A model generated the notes under the pieces. It was not told the DNA's origin, ran no database searches, and saw nothing but the letters and a program-made list of their open reading frames with translations. Positions 9,167 to 17,365 of a stretch of 64,000 nt of DNA are shown here, in pieces. The position numbers were made by a program, and so were the translations under genes. How positions within the stretch are numbered: the first letter of the stretch is position 1; every line of letters begins with the position of its first letter. Source of the DNA: Firmicutes bacterium UBA1191 (GTDB lineage: Bacteria; Bacillota; Clostridia; Peptostreptococcales; Anaerovoracaceae); the NCBI GenBank assembly GCA_002310095.1, contig DBYH01000007.1, positions 11,771-75,770 of the forward strand. Reading direction: 5' to 3'.

Positions 9167-10756
9167 CTACAGTTCCTTGGTTATGGTTAAAATGTTCTTT
9201 CCGTCTTTGTATTCGTACTCGATGCTGTCCATGGTCTTCTTTACCATGAATAGTCCGAGCCCGCCGATTGCTCTGTCTTCAGCGGACAGCGTAACATCCG
9301 GATCCTTTACCGTAAGCGGGTCATATGGATGGCCTCTGTCAGTGAAGGTGATCTTTACTGCCTTGCCTCCGTCTGCCGCTTCGACACGGATGAGAGCGAC
9401 TCCTTCTTCGCCGGGATACGCATACTTGGCGATATTTGTGAATATCTCCTCAACAGCCACGCAGATCCGCATCGCTGTCTTAACCGTACAATCGTATTCA
9501 TCCAGCTTCGATTCCACAAATCCGATGATTTTCTGAAGGTTGCCGACTTCAGCGTCGACCAGTATCTCGCTGCTTGCAAAGAACAGGCTGTCCGTCCTGT
9601 CCAGCAGTTCAAGGAGCTCGCCGGTCCAGAGGTCTATCTCCGCCCTGCCGTCTTCGGTCTCAAGGCCCTTCCTTCTTATGGACCTGCGGATCATGCGGGT
9701 GTACCCGATGATCCTCGCTTTGTCCTCGATCTGACGGACGGCATTTTCATCGTCTGTTCCCAGGTAAGACCTTAGAACTTTGTTCCAGAAGTCAGTGGCC
9801 GTCTCGAAATCGAAACCCTGGAATTCCTTGACGGTATTGTGATCGTATTCAGAATAGCCTATGAACGCATTGAACATGGACGCCAGTTCGAACACCGGAT
9901 GTCCGACAGCCAGCGTGTCCATGTCGATGAGTATTACCTCATCGTTTACGAGTTCAAGGTTCTTCGTGTGATAATCTCCATGCAGCATGTGGTCGTCATG
10001 AGGAATCTCATCCACCATGTCCCACAGCTTCTGCCACGCCTCTGCAGGCAGGTAATCCTTCATGAAGTGAACCCATCCGAGAGCCGTGCCCTTCATGTCA
10101 GGAAGATCTCCCTCGGGAACCAGCGTTCCGTGAATCTTCTTGAGCATGTCTACATATTCTTCAACGCACCAGTCCAGACGCTCCGGTTCGGTTGCGATTA
10201 TCTTTGAAAATGATTTCGCGTCCAGCAGTTCGAACACGGATCCGTAACTGTCGCCAACACGCACTACGTCATAGGAAATTGCAGTCGGAATTCCCAGAAT
10301 GAGGGCAAGCCTCGCAACTTCTCTCTCATGCTGGATCTCCTCCAGCGCGTCCGCGTTGTTATAGACCTTGACAACGTTGTCGTGGTCTATCCTGTATATG
10401 GTCCCGTTCGCTCCACGTCCGATGACCTCGCATCCTTCTATGGAAACAGTCCTGTATGCGCGGTCGATGGTCATCATCTGTGTGAAACCCGTCATGTCGA
10501 ATATCTCGTAAATTTCGGGGTTTACGTTGATAATGTGAATCTTTTCGTTGGTTTTTCTCAGGCGCAGCAAAACCCTCAGGCCTGCGCTGGATATGTATTC
10601 AAGCTTTTCCGCGTCGATCAGAACGGGCAGCTTCTCAGCGCCCTCCGTGATGCTTTTGATCTCCGCGTCCGCTTCAGCCGCGTTCGTGGAGTCAATGCGC
10701 CCGCATAAAAACAGATTGATCTGATGATCGTTTCTTTCTCCTCTAACCACGTTCAT
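9167..10756 (-). CDS. STAS - APH-like kinase - GHKL ATPase fusion protein
   Basis: A 529-residue three-domain protein. Residues 1-105 are a STAS (anti-sigma antagonist) domain with the phosphorylatable serine site EYISSAGLRVLL (Ser56/57). Residues 108-390 are an aminoglycoside-phosphotransferase/choline-kinase-like domain: glycine loop VIGRGANGTIYRI, Lys130 in VVKVY, catalytic HGDYHTKN (259-266) and metal-binding LIDMDT (276-281). Residues 400-529 are an RsbW-type GHKL kinase: N-box EEIFTNIAKYAYPG (Asn441), G1 DRGHPYDP and G2 GGLGLFMVKK. All key residues are present, so both kinase modules could be active. GGAGGG precedes the ATG. It lies 22 bases after a stand-alone STAS gene. Substrates are unknown; the GHKL part probably phosphorylates STAS serines. 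Confidence 0.88.
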   Translation of the reverse strand: MNVVRGERNDHQINLFLCGRIDSTNAAEADAEIKSITEGAEKLPVLIDAEKLEYISSAGLRVLLRLRKTNEKIHIINVNPEIYEIFDMTGFTQMMTIDRAYRTVSIEGCEVIGRGANGTIYRIDHDNVVKVYNNADALEEIQHEREVARLALILGIPTAISYDVVRVGDSYGSVFELLDAKSFSKIIATEPERLDWCVEEYVDMLKKIHGTLVPEGDLPDMKGTALGWVHFMKDYLPAEAWQKLWDMVDEIPHDDHMLHGDYHTKNLELVNDEVILIDMDTLAVGHPVFELASMFNAFIGYSEYDHNTVKEFQGFDFETATDFWNKVLRSYLGTDDENAVRQIEDKARIIGYTRMIRRSIRRKGLETEDGRAEIDLWTGELLELLDRTDSLFFASSEILVDAEVGNLQKIIGFVESKLDEYDCTVKTAMRICVAVEEIFTNIAKYAYPGEEGVALIRVEAADGGKAVKITFTDRGHPYDPLTVKDPDVTLSAEDRAIGGLGLFMVKKTMDSIEYEYKDGKNILTITKEL

Positions 10757-10778
10757 GTTTTTCCCTCCGTGATCGCGT

Positions 10779-11078
10779 TTATTTGATTGTCAGAATGTCT
10801 GAAAAACCCGTTATCTCAAAGATGTCCGCAATTGTATCGTTGACGCCGCTGATACTCATGGCGCCCTGGGTGTTCATCCTCTTCTGAGCGGCGAGCAGCA
10901 CTCTCAGACCGGCTGATGAAATGTACTCCAGCTCGCTGAAGTCAAAATTCAGCTCCCCGATCCCGTCCAGAGACGCGTTCAGCTCCTGTTCCAGATCCGG
11001 TGACGTCGTCGTGTCGAGCCTTCCCGTGAGCTTAAGTGTCATGACTTTGTCCTGAATGTCTTTGTTGATTACCATCAT
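10779..11078 (-). CDS. STAS-domain anti-sigma factor antagonist (RsbV/SpoIIAA-like)
   Basis: A 99-residue single-domain STAS protein with the phosphorylation motif LEYISSAGLRVLLAA (Ser54/55). In RsbV and SpoIIAA this serine is phosphorylated by a GHKL kinase and dephosphorylated by a PP2C phosphatase; genes for both candidate partners flank this one. Two ATGs stand in tandem at the start; AAGGAG fits the first (5 bases) and the second (8 bases) equally. It lies 47 bases after the phosphatase gene. Its STAS sequence resembles the STAS domain of the downstream fusion, suggesting duplication and competition for the same kinase. Confidence 0.9.
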   Translation of the reverse strand: MMVINKDIQDKVMTLKLTGRLDTTTSPDLEQELNASLDGIGELNFDFSELEYISSAGLRVLLAAQKRMNTQGAMSISGVNDTIADIFEITGFSDILTIK

Positions 11079-11125
11079 TTTTCTCCTTATGTGTTAAATC
11101 CGCATGTTACATGCCAATAATTATC

Positions 11126-12928
11126 TTAATCCTGCCTCCTTCCGATATAGTGGACGCAGAGCATTGTCAGGTCGTCGAACTGCAGGGTGTCGCCGATGAA
11201 CTCGTTGACCGAGTCGTTCACGGCCTGCAGGATTGCCTTTGGTGTTTCGTTCTCCTCCTTCCGCAGAGTGTCTACTGTGCGGTCCATTCCGAACATCTCA
11301 TTGTCCCCGTTGGTTGCCTCCGGAACTCCGTCAGTATAGAGGAACAACTTGGCGCCCGGTTCCATGGTGAACTCGTACTCCTTGTACTTCATGCCTTCCA
11401 TTCCTCCGAGTACGAAGCCGTGCTTGTCGCGCATGATCTCGAAGGAACCGCCCGCATTCTTTATGATCGGATACTCATGTCCGGCGTTGACGGCCCTGAC
11501 GAGACCCGTCCTGATATCCAGAATTCCCAGCCACATGGTGACGAACATTTCTTCTTTGTTGTGCTTGCAGATCTGTTCGTTCAGCATTTCCATGATCTGC
11601 GCAGGATTGTCCATGCTCTCGACTGTGATCGCGTTTTCAGTCATTACCTTTGTGGTCATCATGAACAGCGCGCCAGGAACTCCCTTTCCGGAAACATCCG
11701 CCATTATCAGAGCCAGGTGGTCCTCGTCCAGTCTGTAGAAGTCATAGAAGTCGCCGCCCACTTCCTTGGCCGGTATCATGGCTCCATACAGATCCACTCC
11801 CGTCTTTTCCGGTTCCTGCGGGAACGTGTCCGGAATCATATCCAGCTGTATACGTGACGCCAGAGACAGTTCCGCGACAATACGCTCCCTGTCGGCGGTT
11901 ATGGTTTCGATTTCGTTCAGATAATTATCGATCTCGTCCGCCAGGCTTATGATGTCGTCGGAAAGCTGACCCATCTCGTTCTGAAGCCTCAGGGCTTTCA
12001 GATTCCTTGTGATCATGTCGCGGTCTTTGTTGCTGGTGTAAAGCCGTATGTTCTGCTGTACTTCTCTCAGAGGCCTGAGCACGTACAACAGTATCAGAAG
12101 CAGGCACAGACCTGCCAGCACCAGCAGACCTATAACTACATTTGCTGTATCTCTTAATGTCTGCCTGCTGATCTTCACCATCATATCTGAAGTATCGTAG
12201 GACACGCCGATCAGGGCGTGCTGATTACCGACATCGTACAGATATTCATACAGATCCATGTACTTGCCGGTATGGTTCAGATAATCGTCGCTGTCCGTCG
12301 CCATCTGCATGGCCTTCCGCAGCCCCTCGTCCGCCTCGACGGTCACGCCGATGGTATAGACCTCCTCGTAATTCGTGCCCCGCTTGGCACCCTTGTCCGC
12401 AGCGCTGAACAGGAAGTACTGGTAGCTGTATGTATCATCGGTCAGCACGCAGTACAGGAAGCTGATGTTATATGTCCGCTTTATCTCATTTATTCTGGTG
12501 ATCAGCCAGGAATAGACGATCTCCGCGTAAAGTTTCTGATCCTCCGGAGGAAGGGCTTCTATCTCTTCCTCAGACGCGTACTCCAGCTGAAACTCCGGAT
12601 GCCTTTTCATGAAGACGCGGCACTTTTTCTCCGTTTCTGTTCCCTGCTCGTAGTCAGCATCATATTCTATGTCCATATCCTCGTCGTGCTCATACCAGTA
12701 TTCCATGAGCCACTCGTCCGCAGGATACTCCTCCACGGTCATCACGACCTCATTCGCAAGGTCGGAAAGAAGACTGGTTGTCTGCGCTTTGACGGTGTTA
12801 GTGGAAATATACTGCTCCGTGAAGAATGTCAGCAGCCCGATAGCAAGCACGCCAAAAGCAAACAGCACCGCGACCTGGGCGATGATGCCTCCTCTGAATC
12901 TTTTTTTCTTTGTCTCAGGGTCTTTCAC
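11126..12928 (-). CDS. membrane sensor PP2C/SpoIIE-type serine phosphatase (RsbU/RsbP-like)
   Basis: About 600 residues when started at the GTG at 12928, which has GGAGG 8 bases upstream; a TTG at 12943 is an alternative. Transmembrane helix 17-39, an extracytoplasmic sensor of about 220 residues, a second helix (264-285), a HAMP-like linker and coiled coil (286-355), then a SpoIIE-type phosphatase domain. Metal-binding aspartates are visible in EVGGDFYDF (Asp393), MADVSGKGVPGALFM (Asp411), LYTDGVPEA (Asp533) and QFDDLTML (585-586). Proteins of this type dephosphorylate STAS antagonists in response to an external signal. It is the first gene of the partner-switching operon; the ligand is unknown. 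Confidence 0.9.
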   Translation of the reverse strand: MKDPETKKKRFRGGIIAQVAVLFAFGVLAIGLLTFFTEQYISTNTVKAQTTSLLSDLANEVVMTVEEYPADEWLMEYWYEHDEDMDIEYDADYEQGTETEKKCRVFMKRHPEFQLEYASEEEIEALPPEDQKLYAEIVYSWLITRINEIKRTYNISFLYCVLTDDTYSYQYFLFSAADKGAKRGTNYEEVYTIGVTVEADEGLRKAMQMATDSDDYLNHTGKYMDLYEYLYDVGNQHALIGVSYDTSDMMVKISRQTLRDTANVVIGLLVLAGLCLLLILLYVLRPLREVQQNIRLYTSNKDRDMITRNLKALRLQNEMGQLSDDIISLADEIDNYLNEIETITADRERIVAELSLASRIQLDMIPDTFPQEPEKTGVDLYGAMIPAKEVGGDFYDFYRLDEDHLALIMADVSGKGVPGALFMMTTKVMTENAITVESMDNPAQIMEMLNEQICKHNKEEMFVTMWLGILDIRTGLVRAVNAGHEYPIIKNAGGSFEIMRDKHGFVLGGMEGMKYKEYEFTMEPGAKLFLYTDGVPEATNGDNEMFGMDRTVDTLRKEENETPKAILQAVNDSVNEFIGDTLQFDDLTMLCVHYIGRRQD

Positions 12929-12991
12929 TTCGGGTTCCTCCAAAACAAAAAATGCCGATAAATCACCTTTAATTTTAATAAATAAGTGTGT

Positions 12992-13765
12992 TTATGGCAA
13001 GTTAACTTCTGTGAGATGCTTCCAGTATCTGACGGGCATGTGATTCCTCTGGCAGCGCGGATTAATGCGCTCTTTAATGGCGATGTGGTCGAAGTAAGTT
13101 CTCCAGAGATCCTGGTAATTTCGTTCGTCTTCAGAAATGACAAGCTCGCTTCCGTCCGGCATGTGCCTGCCGTCGAAATCGGTAACGTACCAGTTGTGCT
13201 CATAGGCTACGACTGCCTTTGCGCGACCTGTGTCGTGGATGATGAGAGGGTCGTGGCTGAACCTTTCGGCAAAGTGATGGGCGGCCAGTTCCAGAACATC
13301 GTGATCCGGCTCCACCTCGGCGTACAGAATCTGAGGTGATCCCGGCTCACCCGTCTCCATGACCTCGAAACGCACGAACTGCAGCATGCGTTCCTGCTCG
13401 ATGCCGACCTTTCGCGCGATATCCTCCAGCTCCTTAACCTCTTTCACGGCGTGCAAAGAGCCCACGGACGGTCCGGTCCTGAATCCTAAAAGAATATAGT
13501 TGAGTATGACATTCTCTTTTCCCTGAATACCCGAAAGAAAGGCGCGGTAAATCAGGCGCAGGGCGTAATTGGAGATCTTATTTCCAATTGCGTTATACAC
13601 CCTGTCCGCCTTGTCCTGATCCGTCTCCACCTCCATGAAACCGTTGAGCATGGTCGGCTGGTAATCGTCCCTCGGGTAGATGCCCGCCGCCCTGTCAGTG
13701 TAGTAGTGGTGATAGACGCAGGTGAGCAGTCCTTCAAATGTTTCATCGTAAAGATAATCCAGCAT
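12992..13765 (-). CDS. TIGR03915-type putative DNA repair protein
   Basis: 257 residues matching the family that is nearly always paired with the radical SAM protein encoded directly upstream (TIGR03915/DUF4130, probable DNA metabolism protein). Recognisable features are the N-terminus YLYDETFEGLLTCVYHHY and the C-terminal EDERNYQDLWRTYFDHIAIKERINPRCQRNHMPVRYWK region. AGGAGAG precedes the ATG and the gene starts 12 bases after its partner, so both are one transcript. Because the partner sits behind LexA-type boxes, DNA-damage induction is likely. The chemical activity is not established. Confidence 0.85.
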   Translation of the reverse strand: MLDYLYDETFEGLLTCVYHHYYTDRAAGIYPRDDYQPTMLNGFMEVETDQDKADRVYNAIGNKISNYALRLIYRAFLSGIQGKENVILNYILLGFRTGPSVGSLHAVKEVKELEDIARKVGIEQERMLQFVRFEVMETGEPGSPQILYAEVEPDHDVLELAAHHFAERFSHDPLIIHDTGRAKAVVAYEHNWYVTDFDGRHMPDGSELVISEDERNYQDLWRTYFDHIAIKERINPRCQRNHMPVRYWKHLTEVNLP

Positions 13766-13777
13766 CGCTGCTCTCTC

Positions 13778-15187
13778 CTATATAACTCCTGCCGCTGAGA
13801 GCTTCTCCCGGCGCTCCCCTTCCTCTATGCGCTTCCAGTTGTCGTCGAACATGGAAAGCTGCAGACCGCTCTCCATCTGGAGCAGCGAATTCCTTATTGT
13901 CTCCGGAGCGAAGCTCCTGTCGCCGTAGTACCTTCCGCAGCAAAGCACGAAGTACTTGGCCCTCTTGATGACGACGCCCATCTTCTTAAGATCGTCGAAC
14001 CTGACGGCGGCGAAGCGCCTCTGCCTGATGATGCGCATGGCCGAAGTGTGGCCGATGCCCGGTATTCTCATCAGTTGCTCATAGGACGCTCTGTTGACCT
14101 CGATAGGAAACTGGTCCAGATTCCGCAGGGCCCAGGTGACCTTCGGATCCAGGTCCGGATCCAGGTTCTCCCCGCCGCTTCTGAAGAGTTCCTTGACGGT
14201 GAACCCGTAGAATCTGAGTAGCCAGTCCGCCTGGTATATCCTGTGCTCCCGTTTAAGTGGCGGCGCGGTGCTCTTGTCCGGAAGAATCGGCGAGTCGACT
14301 ACAGGAATGTAGGCCGAATAGTAGACCCTCTTCATCTTGAAGGTCCTGTACAGGTTCTCACTGGTCGCAAGTATGCTGGCGTCGCTCTCCCCGCCCGCGC
14401 CGATGATCATCTGTGTGGTCTGCCCGGCCGCGGCAAAGGATCCCCGCTTCCTTCCGCTCAGGCCCCGGCCCGCGCTCCCGCGTACAGCCGGCAGCGTAGT
14501 GCCCGTTCCCCCGCCGGAAAGACCCGAAGGCCCCAGGTAGTTCGCAGAGTCATTCAGATTCTGCCCCTTGAACATGGTCCCGGGGCCTTTGAGAGAATTG
14601 GTTTCTATGAGAGTGTTGGTGATCTGCCGCATAGGCGCGAAGATCTTCTTCGGATTCTTCTGAGGCGCAAAGGCAGCCAGGCTTTTGCTGGACGGCATTT
14701 CGATGTTTACGCTCAGTCTGTCAGCCACAAGTCCGATCCTGTGCAGGATCTCCGGCGAGACTCCCGGGATGATCTTGGCGTGGATGTAACCGGCGAATCC
14801 GTACTCATATCTGAGAAGCTCCAGACACTTCAGTATCCGCTCGGCCGTGTAGTCCGGGGACACCTCAACAGCGGAGCTCAGGAAAAGCCCCTCTATGTAG
14901 TTCCTTCTGTAGAATTCCACAGTCAGCCTGGCCAGTTCATCAGGCTCAAAGGAGGCCCTCGGAAAGTCGTTGGTCCTCCTGTTCACGCAGTACTCGCAGT
15001 TGTAGACGCACTTGTTGGTGAACAGAACCTTGAGGAGGGAAACGCACCTGCCGTCAGCTGACCAGCTGTGGCAGATTCCCGCCATATGGCCGTTGCCCAT
15101 CCGCCCGTTGGCCGCCCGGCTGGAGCCGCTGCTCGAACAGGATACGTCGTACTTGGCGCTGTCGGCCAGGATCTGAAGCTTTTGCAT
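13778..15187 (-). CDS. putative DNA modification/repair radical SAM protein (TIGR03916)
   Basis: 469 residues from the ATG at 15187, which has GGAAGAG 6 bases upstream; an ATG at 15202 lies almost on the predicted transcription start. The [4Fe-4S] cysteine motif is CVYNCEYC (Cys60, 64, 67), preceded by KYDVSCSSSGSS and CHSWSADGRC. A helix-hairpin-helix DNA-binding motif lies near 363-395 (NRASYEQLMRIPGIGHTSAM). Compared with the family it has an insert of about 45 residues rich in Gly, Ser, Thr and Arg (about 207-253, PSGLSGGGTGTTLPAVRGSA) just before QTTQMIIGAGGESD. It forms an operon with the TIGR03915 gene and is probably SOS-regulated. Confidence 0.9.
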   Translation of the reverse strand: MQKLQILADSAKYDVSCSSSGSSRAANGRMGNGHMAGICHSWSADGRCVSLLKVLFTNKCVYNCEYCVNRRTNDFPRASFEPDELARLTVEFYRRNYIEGLFLSSAVEVSPDYTAERILKCLELLRYEYGFAGYIHAKIIPGVSPEILHRIGLVADRLSVNIEMPSSKSLAAFAPQKNPKKIFAPMRQITNTLIETNSLKGPGTMFKGQNLNDSANYLGPSGLSGGGTGTTLPAVRGSAGRGLSGRKRGSFAAAGQTTQMIIGAGGESDASILATSENLYRTFKMKRVYYSAYIPVVDSPILPDKSTAPPLKREHRIYQADWLLRFYGFTVKELFRSGGENLDPDLDPKVTWALRNLDQFPIEVNRASYEQLMRIPGIGHTSAMRIIRQRRFAAVRFDDLKKMGVVIKRAKYFVLCCGRYYGDRSFAPETIRNSLLQMESGLQLSMFDDNWKRIEEGERREKLSAAGVI

Positions 15188-15208
15188 CAATATCTCTTCC
15201 ATGGGTAT

Positions 15209-15237
15209 ATTATACCGCGTTGGGAACATCTGTTCAA
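15209..15237 (-). promoter_or_regulatory. promoter of the radical-SAM repair operon
   Basis: On the minus strand TTGAAC (15232-15237) and TATAAT (15209-15214) are separated by exactly 17 bases. The predicted start of transcription lies at about 15202, giving a leader of some 15 bases before the ATG at 15187. A LexA-type box overlaps the -35 and spacer. Confidence 0.8.
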
Positions 15238-15249
15238 GAACATATATTC
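15224..15249. promoter_or_regulatory. two adjacent LexA (SOS) box candidates
   Basis: GAACATCTGTTC (15224-15235) fits the Firmicute LexA/DinR consensus CGAACRNRYGTTYC in its GAAC-N4-GTTC core and, read on the minus strand, in the trailing C. GAACATATATTC (15238-15249) lies two bases further on and departs at one half-site position. The first covers the -35/spacer of the repair operon promoter, the classical position for repression. LexA binding is inferred from sequence and gene content. Confidence 0.7.
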
Positions 15250-15263
15250 TCAATATTTAGTAA

Positions 15264-15293
15264 TGTGTCAATCGAACCGTCCCTTCTGACACA
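15264..15293 (-). repeat. dispersed 30-bp palindromic element, copy 1
   Basis: The plus strand holds TGTGTCAATCGAACCGTCCC followed by TTCTGACACA. Read on the minus strand it matches two other elements in this window (30398-30429 and 57316-57345), which share the core GGGACGGTTCGATTGACACA. The outer bases TGTGTCA/TGACACA form an inverted repeat. It sits between two divergent genes. Confidence 0.75.
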
Positions 15294-15337
15294 AAAGAAA
15301 CGCGCTTTTCGGCGTCTCTGTGTGTTACAATATCGTT

Positions 15338-16279
15338 ATGTTTCTGGAAATACTTCTGAAAATACTGAGCATTTTCATGCTCACGGGAATAGGATACGTG
15401 GCGTACAGAATCAGGCTCGTCCCTCAGGACGCCCTGCGGACTCTGAACGCCTATGTTCTGAACATCGCCGTGCCGTGCCTCATTCTGCAGAGCATGCAGC
15501 GCAATGAACTGAACGACAGGATCATGGACGATATCGTATGGTCGCTGATCGCCTTTGCCCTTGTGACTATGGTGCTGGCAGGCATCGCCGCCCTGGCCCT
15601 GCGTCCCATGAGCTCCATACCCGAAGAGGACAAGGGTATCTACAAGATGCAGATCGTCTTCACCAACTGCGGCTTCATGGGGTACCCTCTGACGACCGTG
15701 CTCTTCGGCAAATACGCCCTGTTCCTGGCCATAATCATGAACATAGTATTCACGACGGCGGTTTATTCAGTCGGCGTCATGATGCTTTTGCATAAAAAAG
15801 GAGAGAAGCTGTTCACCATGAGGCTCATGGTCCGCATGCTCTCCCTTCCTTTCGTCGCCTCCATCGCGGGGCTGCTCATATTCGTCACCGGGTTCCACTT
15901 CCCGGTCTTTATCGACGATACACTTTCACTGGTCGCCGCCACAGTTTCGCCGGTGGCCATGTTCATCGTCGGAATCAACCTGTCGAACAGCAAAATCAAG
16001 GAGATCTTCACCCCGAGGAATCTGATTCTCTGCGCCATCTCCCTCTTTGCCGTTCCTGCCCTGACTCTGGGCATCGACCTACTGCTTCCTGTCAGCAATC
16101 TGGTCATGGTGATTCACGTATTCCTCATGGCCATGCCGTCGGCGGCCATCACCACGGTGCTCTGCCACCGCTACAATAAAAACGCCAAGCTTGCCGCTGA
16201 AGGAGTGGCCTCGACCACTTTCTTCTCACTGGGCACCCTGGCGCTGTGGACATTCTTCCTCACTAAGATGTTCCTGTAA
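15338..16279 (+). CDS. AEC-family transporter (auxin efflux carrier-like)
   Basis: 313 residues from the ATG at 15338 (MFLEILLKIL), with about ten hydrophobic segments and the family's central crossover NCGFMGYPLTTVLFG (near 115-130). Family members export malate, lactate or other carboxylates or amino acids; the substrate cannot be read from sequence. A GTG 18 bases upstream is the only other in-frame start; neither start has a good Shine-Dalgarno sequence. It stands alone, divergent from the DNA repair operon, and ends in a strong terminator. A second AEC gene lies at 23.4-24.3 kb. Confidence 0.88.
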   Translation: MFLEILLKILSIFMLTGIGYVAYRIRLVPQDALRTLNAYVLNIAVPCLILQSMQRNELNDRIMDDIVWSLIAFALVTMVLAGIAALALRPMSSIPEEDKGIYKMQIVFTNCGFMGYPLTTVLFGKYALFLAIIMNIVFTTAVYSVGVMMLLHKKGEKLFTMRLMVRMLSLPFVASIAGLLIFVTGFHFPVFIDDTLSLVAATVSPVAMFIVGINLSNSKIKEIFTPRNLILCAISLFAVPALTLGIDLLLPVSNLVMVIHVFLMAMPSAAITTVLCHRYNKNAKLAAEGVASTTFFSLGTLALWTFFLTKMFL

Positions 16280-16301
16280 GCGGTCGCTGACCGCTTTTTT
16301 T
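16279..16301 (+). terminator. intrinsic terminator of AEC gene
   Basis: AGCGGTC-GCT-GACCGCT hairpin followed by seven T residues, beginning at the last base of the AEC stop codon. The T run overlaps the stop codon of the convergent DUF202 gene. Confidence 0.88.
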
Positions 16302-16644
16302 AATGGTGTTTCGCCATGCTGTTGATTCTTTTCCGCACTCTGAAGAAGTGGACGACTCCCACTATAACGATCAGCGGCGACGCTATCATGAGCGCCATGC
16401 CGATGTGTATTATGCTCGGGTTGTTGATGAACTCGAACATTCCGATGCCCGCGGCAAAAGTACCTATCGCCGTTCTGCAGTAGGCCAGGAATGTCTGTGA
16501 GTTGGTGAGGGCTGTTCTCTCGAAGGCCATGTCCGTTCGCTCTGTGGCCATGTCGGTCCTGAGTTCGGACAGAGCTGTACGCTCCCGGGCCATTTCGTCC
16601 TGAGTCAGCTCTTTCTTCTCATCATTTATCTTCTCAAAGTCCAT
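16300..16644 (-). CDS. DUF202 (YidH-like) small membrane protein
   Basis: 114 residues. The N-terminal half is charged with heptad-like repeats of ERT (ARERTALSELRTDMATERTD, about 19-38). The DUF202 core FERTALTNSQTFLAYCRTAI follows, then membrane segments at about 58-75 (GTFAAGIGMFEFI) and 80-102. GGGAG lies 7 bases before ATG. Small YidH-type inner-membrane proteins have no established function. It overlaps the T run of the opposing terminator and lies 38 bases downstream of the GntR gene. Confidence 0.82.
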   Translation of the reverse strand: MDFEKINDEKKELTQDEMARERTALSELRTDMATERTDMAFERTALTNSQTFLAYCRTAIGTFAAGIGMFEFINNPSIIHIGMALMIASPLIVIVGVVHFFRVRKRINSMAKHH

Positions 16645-16682
16645 TGCTTTTCTCCCTGAGCTGTGCGCTCATCTGTAATATC

Positions 16683-17339
16683 TTACCCGCATCTGCGCTC
16701 TTTGGCTCTGTTGATGTGGATCTCCATGGCGCGCGCTCCGTCGCGCGGGTTTTCATCCTTGAAGGCCTTGAAAATCGCCCTGTGCTCCTCCAGGAGCGTG
16801 GACAGATAATTCTCGCCGTAGGCGACTTCCGGATTCTTGTATTTCAGGCAGCTCTGGAATGATGTGAGGAGGTTTTGAAGCATCCTGTTCTTCGCCGCCT
16901 CGTATATTATCTGATGGAACCCGGCGTTGATGACGAGCATCTTCTCCGTGTCGTTTCTCATGGTGTAGAACTCCATGAACTCGAAGGTCTCCTCGAGATT
17001 CTCCATCTCCTCTTCCGTAATGCGCTCGATGGCCCACTCGACCGCCTGGATCTCGCAGGCTTTGCGAAGCTCGAACATGTCCTCGAAATCACGGTCGGTC
17101 ATGCCGACGACGAAGTACCCTCTGTTGAGGATGTACTCCACCAGTCCGTCCGCTTCAAGCTGGCGCAAAGCCTCCCTCAGGGGAGTCCTGCTGACGCCGT
17201 ATCTCTCGCAGAGCTGCTGCTCGATAATCTTCTGGCCTGCTCTCAGTTCGCCTGTGAGTATGTCTGCCTGGATCCTCGCCAGCAGTCCCGTGGAAACGGG
17301 GGCGTTATTCACTTCTGCCGTCTCAGAGAACTTGTACAT
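16683..17339 (-). CDS. GntR-family transcriptional regulator, FCD (FadR) subfamily
   Basis: 218 residues. The N-terminal winged helix-turn-helix spans about 18-85 (LRAGQKIIEQQLCERYGVSR and TPLREALRQLEADGLVEYI); the all-helical FCD ligand-binding domain spans about 92-215, with the metal-ligand-type histidines in NAGFHQIIYEAA and LEEHRAIF. Such regulators respond to carboxylates or sugar acids. It starts 26 bases after the stop of the isocitrate dehydrogenase-family gene, in the same direction, so control of that gene or of nearby carboxylate transport is plausible but unproven. Confidence 0.92.
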   Translation of the reverse strand: MYKFSETAEVNNAPVSTGLLARIQADILTGELRAGQKIIEQQLCERYGVSRTPLREALRQLEADGLVEYILNRGYFVVGMTDRDFEDMFELRKACEIQAVEWAIERITEEEMENLEETFEFMEFYTMRNDTEKMLVINAGFHQIIYEAAKNRMLQNLLTSFQSCLKYKNPEVAYGENYLSTLLEEHRAIFKAFKDENPRDGARAMEIHINRAKERRCG

Positions 17340-17365
17340 CTCCGGGGTCTCCCCTCAGATCGCCT

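Noticed and set aside
12929..12991. Sigma factor gene for the partner-switching module
   Set aside because: The flanking genes are DNA repair and DUF2207 genes; no open frame nearby resembles a sigma-70 family protein.
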